Positions 16,306 through 24,886 of a stretch of DNA of 64,000 nucleotides are shown here, one piece after another (position 1 is the first letter of the stretch; each line of letters opens with the position of its first letter). The stretch is from Streptomyces venezuelae. GTDB taxonomy: Bacteria > Actinomycetota > Actinomycetes > Streptomycetales > Streptomycetaceae. The position numbers and the translations under genes are program-made. The notes beneath the pieces are model-generated. The model ran no database searches. It was not told where the DNA came from and saw only the letters and a list, made by a program, of their open reading frames with translations. The stretch is from contig NZ_CP029189.1 in NCBI RefSeq assembly GCF_008642275.1, positions 806,001 to 870,000 of the forward strand. The letters run 5' to 3'.

Positions 16306-17493
16306 ATGATGCCCCTGACGAGCGACACCCTCGCGGCCGAAGGGGGCGTCCCGGCCCACCCCGACGCGGAGGTCCGGCGCACCCTCGGCGGCCTCGCCGA
16401 CACCCTGCTACGCACCTACGACAGCCGGCGCGGCGACCGGCTCTGGCCCGCGGACTACACGGTGTTCACGACGAACCCGCTCAGCGTGGCCTACGGCGCC
16501 TGCGGCCCGGCCCTGCTGCTCCGTTCCGCGGCGGGCCCCCAGGGGCCCGCCGCACTGCCCGCCGAGGTGACCTCCTGGATGCTGGGGCGGCCCCTCGGCA
16601 CGGACACCTATCCGCCCGGGCTGTACCTGGGACTGGCGGGCGTCGCCTGGGCCTTCCACGATCTCGGCTGGGAGGACAGGGCGGAGGCCGTGATGGCCAT
16701 GCTCCACACATCGCCGCTGCTGTACGACGAACCGGGCATGTTCCTCGGGGTCGCCGGGTGGGGCCTGGCCTCCTTGCGCTTCCACGTGAAGACGGGGAAG
16801 CAGGACCACCTCGACCACGCGGTGCGGGCGGGGGAACACCTGCTCAGGACCGCGCAGCAGGAGGGCGACACCTGCTACTGGCGGTCCTCCCTCGACGGCA
16901 TGGTCCACTACGGCTACGGCCACGGGGCGAGCGGCATCGCCCTCTTCCTCCTCCACCTGCATCTGCTGACCGGCGACATCCGCTTCCGGTCGTACGCCGT
17001 GCGCGCCCTGGAGTTCGACCTGGCCCATGTGAGCGAGAGCGGTCTGGGCCTGCAGTGGCAGCGGGTCCAGGACGACCCCGTCATGTACCCGTACTGGATC
17101 CACGGAGGCGCCGGCGTCGGCAGCGTGCTGGTCCGGTTCCACGACCTGCTCGGCATCGAACAGTACGGCGATCTCGCCCGCCGGGTGGCGGACGACACCT
17201 TCGTCAAGTACGCCTACAGCCCCGGCCTCTTCGAGGGCCTGGCCGGAATCGGCGAGTTCATGCTGGACATGTACTCCTTCACCGGTGAGCGGGAATACCG
17301 GGACAGGGCCCGCGACATCGCCGGAACCATCCTGTGGTTCAGGGTCGAGAACGAGGACGGCATCGCCTTCCCCTGCCGCTGGCTCAACCGGATCGCCCAC
17401 GACTACGCGACCGGCTCCGCCGGCATCGGTCTGTTCCTCTCCCGGCTCCTGTCCCCGGGCGAACGCCCCTTCGTCGACCTCCGGCAGACCTGA
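16306..17493 (+). CDS. stand-alone LanC-like cyclase of the class III lanthipeptide locus
   Basis: A 395-residue alpha/alpha-toroid protein equivalent to the C-terminal cyclase domain of LanKC. Repeated toroid motifs are visible: LAYGACGPALLL-type near 60, FLGVAGWGLAS at about 145, GYGHGASGIALFL at about 205, YWIHGGAGVGSVL at about 262 and ATGSAGIGLFL near the end. The Cys-Cys/His zinc ligands of classical LanC (the WCYG and CHG motifs) are absent, as in class III cyclase domains. It starts four bases after the kinase stop, in another frame, so it is co-translated. It probably closes the Cys thioether rings of the precursor. A split fusion gene is the simplest explanation. Confidence 0.82.
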   Translation: MMPLTSDTLAAEGGVPAHPDAEVRRTLGGLADTLLRTYDSRRGDRLWPADYTVFTTNPLSVAYGACGPALLLRSAAGPQGPAALPAEVTSWMLGRPLGTDTYPPGLYLGLAGVAWAFHDLGWEDRAEAVMAMLHTSPLLYDEPGMFLGVAGWGLASLRFHVKTGKQDHLDHAVRAGEHLLRTAQQEGDTCYWRSSLDGMVHYGYGHGASGIALFLLHLHLLTGDIRFRSYAVRALEFDLAHVSESGLGLQWQRVQDDPVMYPYWIHGGAGVGSVLVRFHDLLGIEQYGDLARRVADDTFVKYAYSPGLFEGLAGIGEFMLDMYSFTGEREYRDRARDIAGTILWFRVENEDGIAFPCRWLNRIAHDYATGSAGIGLFLSRLLSPGERPFVDLRQT

Positions 17494-17507
17494 GTCCTGG
17501 TCCGCCC

Positions 17508-18542
17508 TCACGTCTCCCGGAGCGGGGCGTACGCCTCGGCCCCGAGACCGAACGTCCAGGCCACGCCCTCTCGGGCCGTCCGGGTCCCCGGCGGCACCCG
17601 CAGCCAGTAGGTGCGGCTGGTGCCGTCCGGCTCCGGAGTCGAGTTGACGACCTCCACCATCACGACGGCCTCGTCGTCCGGCATGGGTATGCGCCACAGG
17701 ACACCCGTCTCGTCCCGGTGCACGGGCGCGGCTTCCGACTCCCGCAGATAGCGGTCGTACCCGTAGAACTCCAGCATCACCCGGCGCAGTTCGGCGTTCT
17801 CCTCCTCCCGGATCCGCTGCGGGGTCAGCGCGTCCAGTCCCGCCAGGAAGCCGGCCGGAACCGGCATGCCCCGCCACGCGTACAGCGAGAACCCGTCAGG
17901 GAACGCCAGCGCCGGACCGTCTCCGCGGTCCAGCCTGCCCGCCTCGTCGCGGTGCAGCTCCACCGGGCGCTCGCACAGCACGGCCACCCGCTCGTAGGGC
18001 CACCACCAGCCGGCCGCGCGGGCCAGGACGCCGAGTCCGTGCAGGGGCGTGCCCTCCCGCGTGTCGAAGGCGCACAGCCAGGCCGCGTCGTGCTGCCCGA
18101 GCACCGCGTCCAGGAGCAGCAGCCTCAGTGACCGCTCCGCGGCCGCGGGTTCTGCGGCCCCGGCCGTCAGCTCCTCGACGAGCCCGGTGCGGACCCGTTC
18201 CGCCAGTCGTTCCGTGTTCTCCCACAGGCGGCCTCCTGTCGCGCTCCAGTGCCGCCCCCAGCCCTGCGGGCCGAGCCGCCGCTGTGCCCGGTCCCGTTCG
18301 GCGGCCCACGGCGCGCTGCGCACCGCCTCCCGTACGCCGCGCCCGCGCGCGGCGGGCCCGTACGGCCCGTCGGCGCCGAGCAGCCGCACCGCCTCCCGGG
18401 GCGAGTCCGCCCAGACGATCCGCTCGGGCTCCGCCAGGCCGGCGGCCCGGTACGCGAGGCGCACCCCCGCCTCCGCGGCCGGGCGGTCGGCCGGCCCGGT
18501 GGCCGCCGCGGCCGCCCTCCACACGTCGATGTCCGTCAACAC
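17508..18542 (-). CDS. DUF6745-like protein of unknown function
   Basis: A 344-residue soluble protein, rich in Ala, Arg, Trp and Glu, with no signal peptide or membrane segment. The central stretch GPALAFPDGFSLYAWRGMPVP and the following LRRVMLEFYGYDRYL are typical of the DUF6745 family as I recall it. The C-terminal WxxP-rich part may be a beta-rich substrate or partner surface. GTG 18542 has GGGGAGGAG just upstream. The next gene upstream (18573) ends 30 bp before it on the same strand, and the pair sits beside the STM4015-STM4011 block, so a functional link is possible. No biochemical role is known to me. Confidence 0.7.
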   Translation of the reverse strand: MLTDIDVWRAAAAATGPADRPAAEAGVRLAYRAAGLAEPERIVWADSPREAVRLLGADGPYGPAARGRGVREAVRSAPWAAERDRAQRRLGPQGWGRHWSATGGRLWENTERLAERVRTGLVEELTAGAAEPAAAERSLRLLLLDAVLGQHDAAWLCAFDTREGTPLHGLGVLARAAGWWWPYERVAVLCERPVELHRDEAGRLDRGDGPALAFPDGFSLYAWRGMPVPAGFLAGLDALTPQRIREEENAELRRVMLEFYGYDRYLRESEAAPVHRDETGVLWRIPMPDDEAVVMVEVVNSTPEPDGTSRTYWLRVPPGTRTAREGVAWTFGLGAEAYAPLRET

Positions 18543-18572
18543 GATCCCGCTCCTCCCCTGTCCGTCACGCCG

Positions 18573-18899
18573 TCAGTCCGCCACGATCCGTACCGCTCCG
18601 GGTATGTACTCCCGCTGCCGCACGACCCGGTACCAGCCCTTGGGCAGGGGTATCGCCGCGTGCTCCTCGTGCACCACCCGCCCGCCGTCCGGGAGATGCA
18701 GCAGCATCGGGCCGAAGGGTCCCGGTTCGCGGACGAGCCGCCCGGGCCCGACCACGGCGTGTGCGTGCCCGGTGACCTCGCCCAGCGCGAGGACCATCCG
18801 GCCCCGCCCGTCACGCGCCACCTGGTCCGCGTCGGCCGCGTGTGCAGGCACCGCCGACTCGTCGAGCGGCACGATGAGCACGTCCCCCTGCCGGTACAT
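18573..18899 (-). CDS. small conserved hypothetical protein, partner of the DUF6745-like gene
   Basis: A 108-residue protein starting MYRQGDVLIVPL. Conserved-looking segments are GEVTGHAHAVVGPG in the middle and PLPKGWYRVVRQREYIPG near the end. It is likely a small beta-rich fold. The GHAHAV histidines could bind a metal, but this is speculation. ATG 18899 is preceded by GGAAGGGGA. It is co-directional with the DUF6745-like gene 30 bp downstream, so the two probably form a unit. Function unknown. Confidence 0.72.
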   Translation of the reverse strand: MYRQGDVLIVPLDESAVPAHAADADQVARDGRGRMVLALGEVTGHAHAVVGPGRLVREPGPFGPMLLHLPDGGRVVHEEHAAIPLPKGWYRVVRQREYIPGAVRIVAD

Positions 18900-19040
18900 G
18901 GGTGTCCCCTTCCCCCGCGCCGCCCGGTGCGCCGCGTTCTTCTCCGAAGGTAGGGCGCGGGTCTGACAACGGCCCGCCGCACGCCGGCAGCTCGGCCGCC
19001 GCCCGACTTCGGCGGCCCGACAACTCCTCGATCCCGAGAC

Positions 19041-19469
19041 GTGCCGTGCCGTGCCGTCGTGGATGATGAGGGGGTGTTCGTCCGCACGGAGATCCTGCCG
19101 CAGGCCCCGCAGCACCGCATGACCGTTCGGGTGCACACCCCCATCGGGTCCGCCGTGGTGCTCTGGCACGGTGATCCGCAAGAGGCCGACGGGCGGCACC
19201 TCGTCGAATGGACCGTCGACGCGGACATCGACTGGGGCCGGAACATCCGTCCGGTCGCCGCCACCGGGCCGGAGCTCCGGCAGGAAGGCGACCGGGTGAT
19301 CATGCGCGGCCGGCTTCACCTGACCGAGGACGGAGCCGCCCACCTGGAGATGGGCCACTGGTCCGTGCTGTTCGACCTGGCATCACCCGTCCCCAGCGGC
19401 ATGGACGGGTCCTGGGCGGAGATCGGCGTCGGATCGCGGAGCGTCGCCCTCTACCCCCACCGGACCTGA
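19041..19469 (+). CDS. hypothetical protein, about 130-142 residues
   Basis: An acidic, beta-rich-looking soluble protein with no recognised domain. Characteristic stretches are HRMTVRVHTPIGSAVVLW, EWTVDADIDWGRN and HWSVLFDLASPVPSG. Three in-frame GTG codons (19041, 19059, 19074) could start it. The last gives VFVRTEILP and has GAGGGG directly before it, so a start at 19074 is about as likely as 19041. It reads towards the STM4015-family gene 116 bp away and may belong to that transcription unit. Function unknown. Confidence 0.6.
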   Translation: MPCRAVVDDEGVFVRTEILPQAPQHRMTVRVHTPIGSAVVLWHGDPQEADGRHLVEWTVDADIDWGRNIRPVAATGPELRQEGDRVIMRGRLHLTEDGAAHLEMGHWSVLFDLASPVPSGMDGSWAEIGVGSRSVALYPHRT

Positions 19470-19585
19470 CCGGACCGCTCCGGGGATTCCGGCCGCCCGC
19501 GCCGCCCCCTGCCTCGGCCCCTGTCAGTGCCGCTTGGTACAACTTGCAGCACATCGGACGCGACAGGCGAGGAACGGCGGCACCC

Positions 19586-20545
19586 ATGAGCTACCCGAGG
19601 CATCTGACGGAATCGTGCGGGCTGCCCGTCTTCGACTTCCCGACCCCGGAGGACGCGGAGACGACCCCGCTGCCCGCGGCGGACACCGTCGCATGGCGTA
19701 TCTCCTGCGACAGCTACGACAGCGAGGAGAGCTGGACCGAGGCGTTCGCCCGGTTCGTCGGCGCGGTCGACACCACCCTGGTCCGCGCGATCGTGGTCGG
19801 CTCCTGGGAGGAGGCCTACGAGACCGGGCCCGAGGAGATCATCGGCGCCCTCCTCGGCGCGCGCACGCGCCTGCCCGCGCTGCGGGGCCTGTTCCTCGGG
19901 GACATGGAGTCCGAGCAGTGCGAGATCTCCTGGATCGTCCAGAGCGACGTCGGCCCGCTCCTCGACGCCTTCCCGGAGCTGGAGGAGTTCGGCGTGCGCG
20001 GCGGCTCGGGGCTGGGCTTCCCCGGCGTGACGCACGGCAGGCTCCGCACCCTGATCGTCGAGACCGGCGGCATGCCCGCCGAGGCGGTCCGCGGCGTCGC
20101 CGCCAGCGACCTGCCCCTCCTGGAGAACCTCGACCTGTGGCTCGGCACGTCCGAGTACGGCGGGGACGCCGTCATCGCGGACGTCGCGCCGATCCTCGAC
20201 GGGGACCGCCTGCCGCGCCTGCGCCACCTGGCCCTGCGCAACAGCGACATCCAGGACGAGATCGCCGCCGCCGTCGCGTCCGCGCCCGTGGTCGCCCGTC
20301 TGGAAGTCCTGGACCTGTCCATGGGCGTCCTCACCGACGAGGGCGGGGCCGCGCTGCTCGCGGGCCAGCCGCTGACGCACCTCAAGAAGCTGGACCTGCA
20401 CCACAACTACCTCGGTGCGCCGCTGCGCGAGCGCCTCCAGGAGGTCCTGGGCGGTGCCGGCGTCACCCTCGACCTGGACCGCGGCCACGCCGACGAGGAC
20501 GAGGACGACGGCCGGGTCTGGCGCTACGTCGCCGTGGGCGAGTAG
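19586..20545 (+). CDS. STM4015 family protein (LRR-like)
   Basis: A 319-residue soluble protein. It begins with a short family-type N-terminus (LPVFDFPTPED) and continues into leucine-rich-repeat-like units: LPALRGLFLGDM, FPELEEFGVRGG, LPLLENLDLWLG, LPRLRHLALRNS, VARLEVLDLSMG and LTHLKKLDLHHN. The tail is acidic (DEDEDDGRVW). LRR surfaces bind proteins or peptides, so it may hold the substrate or assemble the other enzymes. It is the first gene of the five-gene block in the order STM4015-4014-4013-4012-4011. The block is conserved across distant bacteria but has no established function that I know of. Confidence 0.85.
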   Translation: MSYPRHLTESCGLPVFDFPTPEDAETTPLPAADTVAWRISCDSYDSEESWTEAFARFVGAVDTTLVRAIVVGSWEEAYETGPEEIIGALLGARTRLPALRGLFLGDMESEQCEISWIVQSDVGPLLDAFPELEEFGVRGGSGLGFPGVTHGRLRTLIVETGGMPAEAVRGVAASDLPLLENLDLWLGTSEYGGDAVIADVAPILDGDRLPRLRHLALRNSDIQDEIAAAVASAPVVARLEVLDLSMGVLTDEGGAALLAGQPLTHLKKLDLHHNYLGAPLRERLQEVLGGAGVTLDLDRGHADEDEDDGRVWRYVAVGE

Positions 20546-20553
20546 CGCGGGCC

Positions 20554-21678
20554 ATGACGGACCAGGCACCACCGCCGCGCTGGGCGGTCGTCGGCAACCC
20601 GGAGAACCGGCGTATCGCCCTGTTCTCCGCGGCGGTGCGCGACGCCGGGCTGCCCGCGCCACGTGTCGTGCCCTGGACGGACGTCCTGCGCGGGGGCGGC
20701 GCCGCCTTCGCCGCCGACGAGATCGTACGGATCGAGTCGCCCGGGGAGAACGCCGAGGTCGACCGGCTCCTGCGCGGCGCCGGGGACCCCACCCGGGTGG
20801 AGGGCGGGGCCCGCTGGAACGCCGCCTTCACGGCAGCCGTCGGGACGCTGACCGGTGGGCTGCGCCTCGACGATCCCGGCGAGCTGGCCGTCCTCTTCGA
20901 CAAGCGGCTCTGCCACGAGGTCCTCGCCCGCGCCGGGGTCCCCGTCCCCCGGTCGCCGACCTCCGGCGGTCACGCGCCCGTACGCGGCTGGGACGACGTA
21001 CGGGCCCTCATGGCCGCGCACGGCATGCCGCGGGTGTTCCTGAAGCCGGCCCACGGGTCCTCAGCCTCCGGTGTCGTCGCCGTCGAGACGGCCGCAGGAG
21101 GCCGGATCAGGGCGACCACCTCGGTGGAGAGCGCTGCGGGAGGCCGGCTGCACAACTCCCTGCGGGTACGGCGCCTCACGCGTGAGCCGGAGGTCGCCGC
21201 ACTGGTCGACGCCCTCGCCCCCGACGGACTCCATGTCGAACGCTGGTGGCCCAAGGCCTCCCTGGAGGACGGAGCGGCCGACCTGCGGGTGGTCGTCGTG
21301 GCCGGCCGGGCCACCCACGCCGTGGTCCGCACCAGCCGCACTCCCATGACCAACCTCCATCTCGGCGGCCGGCGCGGCGACCTGGCCGCCGTGGTCCGTG
21401 CCGCCGGCCCCGCCTGGGCCGAGGCCCTGCGGACCTGCGAGCGGGCGGCGGCCTGCTTCCCGGGCACCCTGTGCGTCGGTGTCGACCTGCTGCCCGCCGT
21501 CGGCTGGCGGCGGTTCGCCGTCGCCGAGGTCAACGCCTTCGGCGACCTCCTGCCGGGCCTGACCGGGCTGCCGGGCAGCGGCGCCGAGGGACTGGACACG
21601 TATGCCGCGCAAGTAGCCGCCGCCCTCCGACGACACGTACAGCACCACCCCACGAGGAACCACCGTGCACCCGCCTGA
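20554..21678 (+). CDS. STM4014 family protein, ATP-grasp-like
   Basis: A 374-residue protein. It starts with a pre-ATP-grasp-like segment (WAVVGNPENRRIALF), then a central LFDKRLCHEVLARAGVPVP that introduces the ATP-grasp core. FLKPAHGSSASGV is the probable ATP-binding Lys and flexible loop, and AEVNAFGDLLPG the metal-binding Glu/Asn strand. ATP-grasp enzymes activate a carboxylate as acyl phosphate and join it to an amine or thiol, so it may form an amide bond in an unknown product. ATG 20554 follows the STM4015 stop by 8 bp. Its 3-prime end overlaps the next gene by 14 bp. Confidence 0.85.
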   Translation: MTDQAPPPRWAVVGNPENRRIALFSAAVRDAGLPAPRVVPWTDVLRGGGAAFAADEIVRIESPGENAEVDRLLRGAGDPTRVEGGARWNAAFTAAVGTLTGGLRLDDPGELAVLFDKRLCHEVLARAGVPVPRSPTSGGHAPVRGWDDVRALMAAHGMPRVFLKPAHGSSASGVVAVETAAGGRIRATTSVESAAGGRLHNSLRVRRLTREPEVAALVDALAPDGLHVERWWPKASLEDGAADLRVVVVAGRATHAVVRTSRTPMTNLHLGGRRGDLAAVVRAAGPAWAEALRTCERAAACFPGTLCVGVDLLPAVGWRRFAVAEVNAFGDLLPGLTGLPGSGAEGLDTYAAQVAAALRRHVQHHPTRNHRAPA

Positions 21679-22519
21679 GACCACCCCAGCGCTCCCGCTC
21701 CCGCTCCCCGACATGAACGAGGTCGTCGGCCGCGACGACCTGCTCCTGCTCACCCTGGACACCCTGCGCCACGACGTCGCCGTCGAACTGGCCGCCGCCG
21801 GACGCATTCCGAACCTGGCCCGGCACCTGCCCGGGGGCGTCTGGGAGGAGCGGCACGCCCCCGGCAGCTTCACCTACGCCTCGCACCAGGCGATGTTCGC
21901 CGGTTTCCTGCCCACTCCCGCCCGGCCCGGCCCTCATCCCCGGCTGTTCGCCGCCCGCTTCGCCGGCAGCGAGAGCACCGCCGGCCGCACCTACGTCTTC
22001 GACACCCCCGACCTTGTCTCCGGCCTCGCCGCGGCCGGGTACCGCACCGTGTGCGTCGGCGGCGTCGGCTTCTTCAACAAGCAGGGCGCGCTGGGCGACG
22101 TACTGCCGGGCATGTTCCAGGAGAGCCACTGGGAACCGGCCTTCGGCGTAGCCTCTCCCACCTCCTTCGAGGCCCAGGTCGAGCGGGCCGAGCAGGTCGT
22201 CGCCGCGCTCCCCGCCGACCAAAGGCTGTTCCTCTTCCTCAACGTCTCCGCGCTGCACCAGCCCAACTGGTTCCACCTCCCCGACGCCACCGCCGAGGCG
22301 GGCGACACGCGTGCCACCCACGCCGCCGCCCTCGAATACGTCGACCGGCACATCGGCCGGCTGCTCACCGCCATGAGCTCCCGCCGCCGCTGCTTCGCCA
22401 TCGTCTGCTCCGACCACGGCACCACCTACGGCGACGACGGTTACACCGGCCACCGCCTCGCGCACGAGGCCGTCTGGACCGTGCCGTACGCCCACTTCTT
22501 CCTGGAGCCGTCCGCATGA
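21665..22519 (+). CDS. STM4013/SEN3800 family hydrolase (alkaline phosphatase superfamily)
   Basis: A 284-residue protein with the metal-site pattern of the sulfatase/alkaline-phosphatase fold. LLLTLDTLRHD supplies the first Asp and the Thr nucleophile region, and SDHGTTYGDDGYTGHR near the C-terminus supplies the second Asp-His pair plus a further His. It is shorter than true sulfatases and lacks the CxPxR motif, so the substrate is probably a phosphate or phosphonate ester of some kind. GTG 21665 has GAGGAACC upstream and overlaps STM4014 by 14 bp. ATG 21713 is a weaker alternative with no ribosome site. The stop overlaps the next start (ATGA). Confidence 0.84.
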   Translation: MHPPETTPALPLPLPDMNEVVGRDDLLLLTLDTLRHDVAVELAAAGRIPNLARHLPGGVWEERHAPGSFTYASHQAMFAGFLPTPARPGPHPRLFAARFAGSESTAGRTYVFDTPDLVSGLAAAGYRTVCVGGVGFFNKQGALGDVLPGMFQESHWEPAFGVASPTSFEAQVERAEQVVAALPADQRLFLFLNVSALHQPNWFHLPDATAEAGDTRATHAAALEYVDRHIGRLLTAMSSRRRCFAIVCSDHGTTYGDDGYTGHRLAHEAVWTVPYAHFFLEPSA

Positions 22520-23881
22520 CCGCCCCCGCGCCCGCCCGCCTCGCACCGACCGCGCCGCCGCCGGGCAGCCCGTACAGCGCCTACGTGTACGCCTACCCCC
22601 CACAAGACCGCGTACCGGCCGCTGCCCGAGCGGCCCGCCCTGCGGGACCTGTGGCACGGCGAGTCCAAGGACGCCCTCTCCCTCTACCTCCACATACCCT
22701 TCTGCGAGGTCCGCTGCGGCTTCTGCAACCTCTTCACCCGCATCGGCGCACCCGACGGGCTCACGGGCCGCTATCTCGACGCCCTGGAGCGCCAGGCCGT
22801 CGCCGTCCGCGACGCCCTCGGCGACGAGGGCCCGGTCTCCTTCGCCAACGCCGCCTTCGGCGGCGGGACGCCCACCTTCCTGACGGCTCTCGAACTGGAA
22901 CGGCTCTGCGACATCGCCGAGCACCGGATGGGCGCCGACCTGCGCGCCGTCCCGCTGTCCGTCGAGACGTCCCCCGCCACCGCCACCGCGGACCGGCTCG
23001 CCGTCCTGGCCGAGCGCGGCGCCACCCGCGTCAGCATCGGCGTCCAGAGCTTCCTCCCCGACGAGGCCCGGGCCGCCGTACGCCCCCAGCGCCGCGCCGA
23101 CGTCGAGGCGGCGCTCGGCCGGATCCGCGACGCCCGCGTCCCGGTCCTCAACATCGACCTCATCTACGGCATCGACGGCCAGACCCCCGCCACCTGGCGC
23201 ACCTCCCTGGACGCCGCCCTGGCCTGGCGCCCCGAGGAGCTGTACCTGTACCCGCTGTACGTCCGCCCCCTCACCGGGCTCGCCCGGCGCACCGCCCTGA
23301 CCGACCGGGCCTGGGACGAGCAGCGGCTGGACCTGTACCGGCGGGGCCGCGACCACCTCCTCGCACACGGCTACGAGCAGGTGTCGATGCGCATGTTCCG
23401 GCTGGCCGGTACGGCGCCCCAGGGCCCGGACGACCACGCCTGCCAGACCGACGGCATGATAGGCCTGGGCTGCGGGGCCCGTTCCTACACCTCCGCGCTG
23501 CACTACTCGTTCGACTACGCGGTCGACATGGGCGAGATCCGCGGGATCATCGACGACTACACCGCCACCGAGGACTTCACCCGCGCCGTGCACGGCCGGC
23601 CCACCAACGGCGACGAGGCCCGCCGCCGCCACCTCCTCCAGTCGCTGCTCCAGGCGCAGGGCATGCCGGTCGCCGACTACCGGGAGCGGTTCGGTACCGG
23701 CCCGCACGAGGACTTCCCCGCCGAACTGGCCGCGTTCGCCGACCGCGGCTGGCTGGAGCAGGACGGCACGGGCCCGCTGCTGCGCCTGTCCCCCGAGGGT
23801 CTGGCCCACTCCGACGCGCTCGGACCCGAGCTCTTCTCGCCGGCCGTACGGGCCGCGATGGCCGCCTACGAGGCCAAGTAG
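22516..23881 (+). pseudogene. STM4012 family radical SAM protein, interrupted by a +1 frameshift
   Basis: The gene begins at ATG 22516 (ATGA overlap with STM4013) and reads normally to SAYVYAYP. It then meets a run of six C at 22596-22601. The family sequence continues only in the next frame, as HKTAYRPLPERP, and on through YLHIPFCEVRCGFCNLFTR. The radical-SAM cysteines are at 22703, 22715 and 22724 (CxxxCxxC). The C-terminal half is HemN-like and intact to TAG 23881. With one C removed the product would be 454 residues. As given, no start in the downstream frame restores the cluster motif. A sequencing error, a real mutation or ribosomal slippage at the C run all fit. Function unknown. Confidence 0.82.
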
Positions 23882-23886
23882 CCGCC

Positions 23887-24804
23887 GTGGACCTCACCGT
23901 GCTCTACCGTGGTCCGCTCGCCTCCTGCGACTACGACTGCCCGTACTGCCCCTTCGCCAAGCGGCGTGACACCACGGCCCAGCTGCGCGCCGACCGGGCC
24001 GCCCTGGAACGGTTCACCGGCTGGGCGCGCTCCCGTGCCGGGGAGGACCGGCTCTCCCTCCTGTTCACCCCGTGGGGCGAGGGGCTGGTCCGTTCCTGGT
24101 ACCGCCGCGCCCTCGTCGACCTCTCCCACCAGCGGCACGTCGACCGTGTCGCCATCCAGACCAACCTCAGCTGCCGAACGGACTGGCTCGCGGAGGCCGA
24201 CCCCGCCACGCTCGCCCTGTGGTGCACCTACCACCCGGGGCAGACCCCGTACGACCGCTTCCTGGCCAAGCTGCGCGACCTCGCCGACCGGGGCGTCCGC
24301 CACAGCGTCGGCATCGTGGGCCTGCCCGAGAACCTGGAACACGCCCGCAGGCTGCGCGCCGCGCTGCCCGCCCACGTCTACCTGTGGGTGAACGCCGCCG
24401 ACGGCCACACCTACACCGACGCCGAGGCCGACACCTGGACCGCCGTCGACCCGCTGTTCCCGTACAGCCGGCATCCGCACCGCTCGGCCGGACTGCCCTG
24501 CCGCACCGGCGAGTCGGTGATCTCGGTGGACGGCGACGGGACGGTCCGCCGCTGCCACTTCGTCCGTGCCGAGCTCGGCAACCTCTACGACGGCTCCTAC
24601 CGGACCGCGCTCGGGCCCCGTCCGTGCCCGCTGACCACCTGCGACTGCCACATCGGCTACGTCCACCTGGAGACGCTGCCGCTCTACGACGTCTTCGCGG
24701 GCGGCGTCCTGGAACGCGTCCCGGCGCCCGGCCAGCCCGGCCAGCCCGTGCTGCCCGTGCTGCCCGTGCCCCTCTTACCCAGGAAGGACCCGCCGGCCGG
24801 CTGA
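23887..24804 (+). CDS. STM4011 family radical SAM protein
   Basis: A 305-residue radical SAM enzyme. The [4Fe-4S] motif CDYDCPYC is at residues 14-21. FTPWGEGL follows where the family has its SAM-binding GGE-like segment. The C-terminal part contains further cysteines (CHFVRAE, CPLTTCDCH) resembling a SPASM-type auxiliary cluster. GTG 23887 comes five bases after the STM4012 stop. A Pro/Leu/Val-rich tail contains a rare TTA leucine codon at 24775, which in streptomycetes makes translation depend on the bldA tRNA. It is the last gene of the block. The reaction is unknown; SPASM relatives often modify peptides. Confidence 0.86.
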   Translation: MDLTVLYRGPLASCDYDCPYCPFAKRRDTTAQLRADRAALERFTGWARSRAGEDRLSLLFTPWGEGLVRSWYRRALVDLSHQRHVDRVAIQTNLSCRTDWLAEADPATLALWCTYHPGQTPYDRFLAKLRDLADRGVRHSVGIVGLPENLEHARRLRAALPAHVYLWVNAADGHTYTDAEADTWTAVDPLFPYSRHPHRSAGLPCRTGESVISVDGDGTVRRCHFVRAELGNLYDGSYRTALGPRPCPLTTCDCHIGYVHLETLPLYDVFAGGVLERVPAPGQPGQPVLPVLPVPLLPRKDPPAG

Positions 24805-24813
24805 CCGCCGGCC
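24795..24813 (+). terminator. short hairpin at the end of the STM4015-4011 block
   Basis: Arms GGCCGGC and GCCGGCC with a 5-nt loop span the STM4011 stop codon. It is short but the only inverted repeat before the iron box of the next gene. Confidence 0.35.
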
Positions 24814-24843
24814 GTTCTCCGTCCGGGTCCACTGGCGGGACTA

Positions 24844-24862
24844 TAGGCTTAGGCTCGCCTAA
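24844..24862 (+). promoter_or_regulatory. iron box upstream of the siderophore esterase gene
   Basis: The 19-mer contains TTAGGCTCGCCTAA and agrees with the DmdR/IdeR consensus TTAGGTTAGGCTAACCTAA at 14 of 19 positions, mostly in its right two-thirds. It lies 24 bp before the start codon, so it should repress the gene when iron is plentiful. Confidence 0.7.
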
Positions 24863-24886
24863 CTTCGGTCGCCGCAAGGAGAGTTC

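Noticed and set aside
22051..24804. A single 917-codon plus-strand frame running through STM4013, STM4012 and STM4011
   Set aside because: Only its STM4012 N-terminus and STM4011 parts read as real protein. The middle is arginine/proline-rich shadow left open because of the frameshift.
19041..24804. Search for a RiPP precursor peptide for the two radical SAM enzymes
   Set aside because: No short frame with a ribosome site and a Cys/Ser/aromatic-rich core was seen between 19041 and 24886. The lanthipeptide precursor at 14368 is already explained by its own synthetase.
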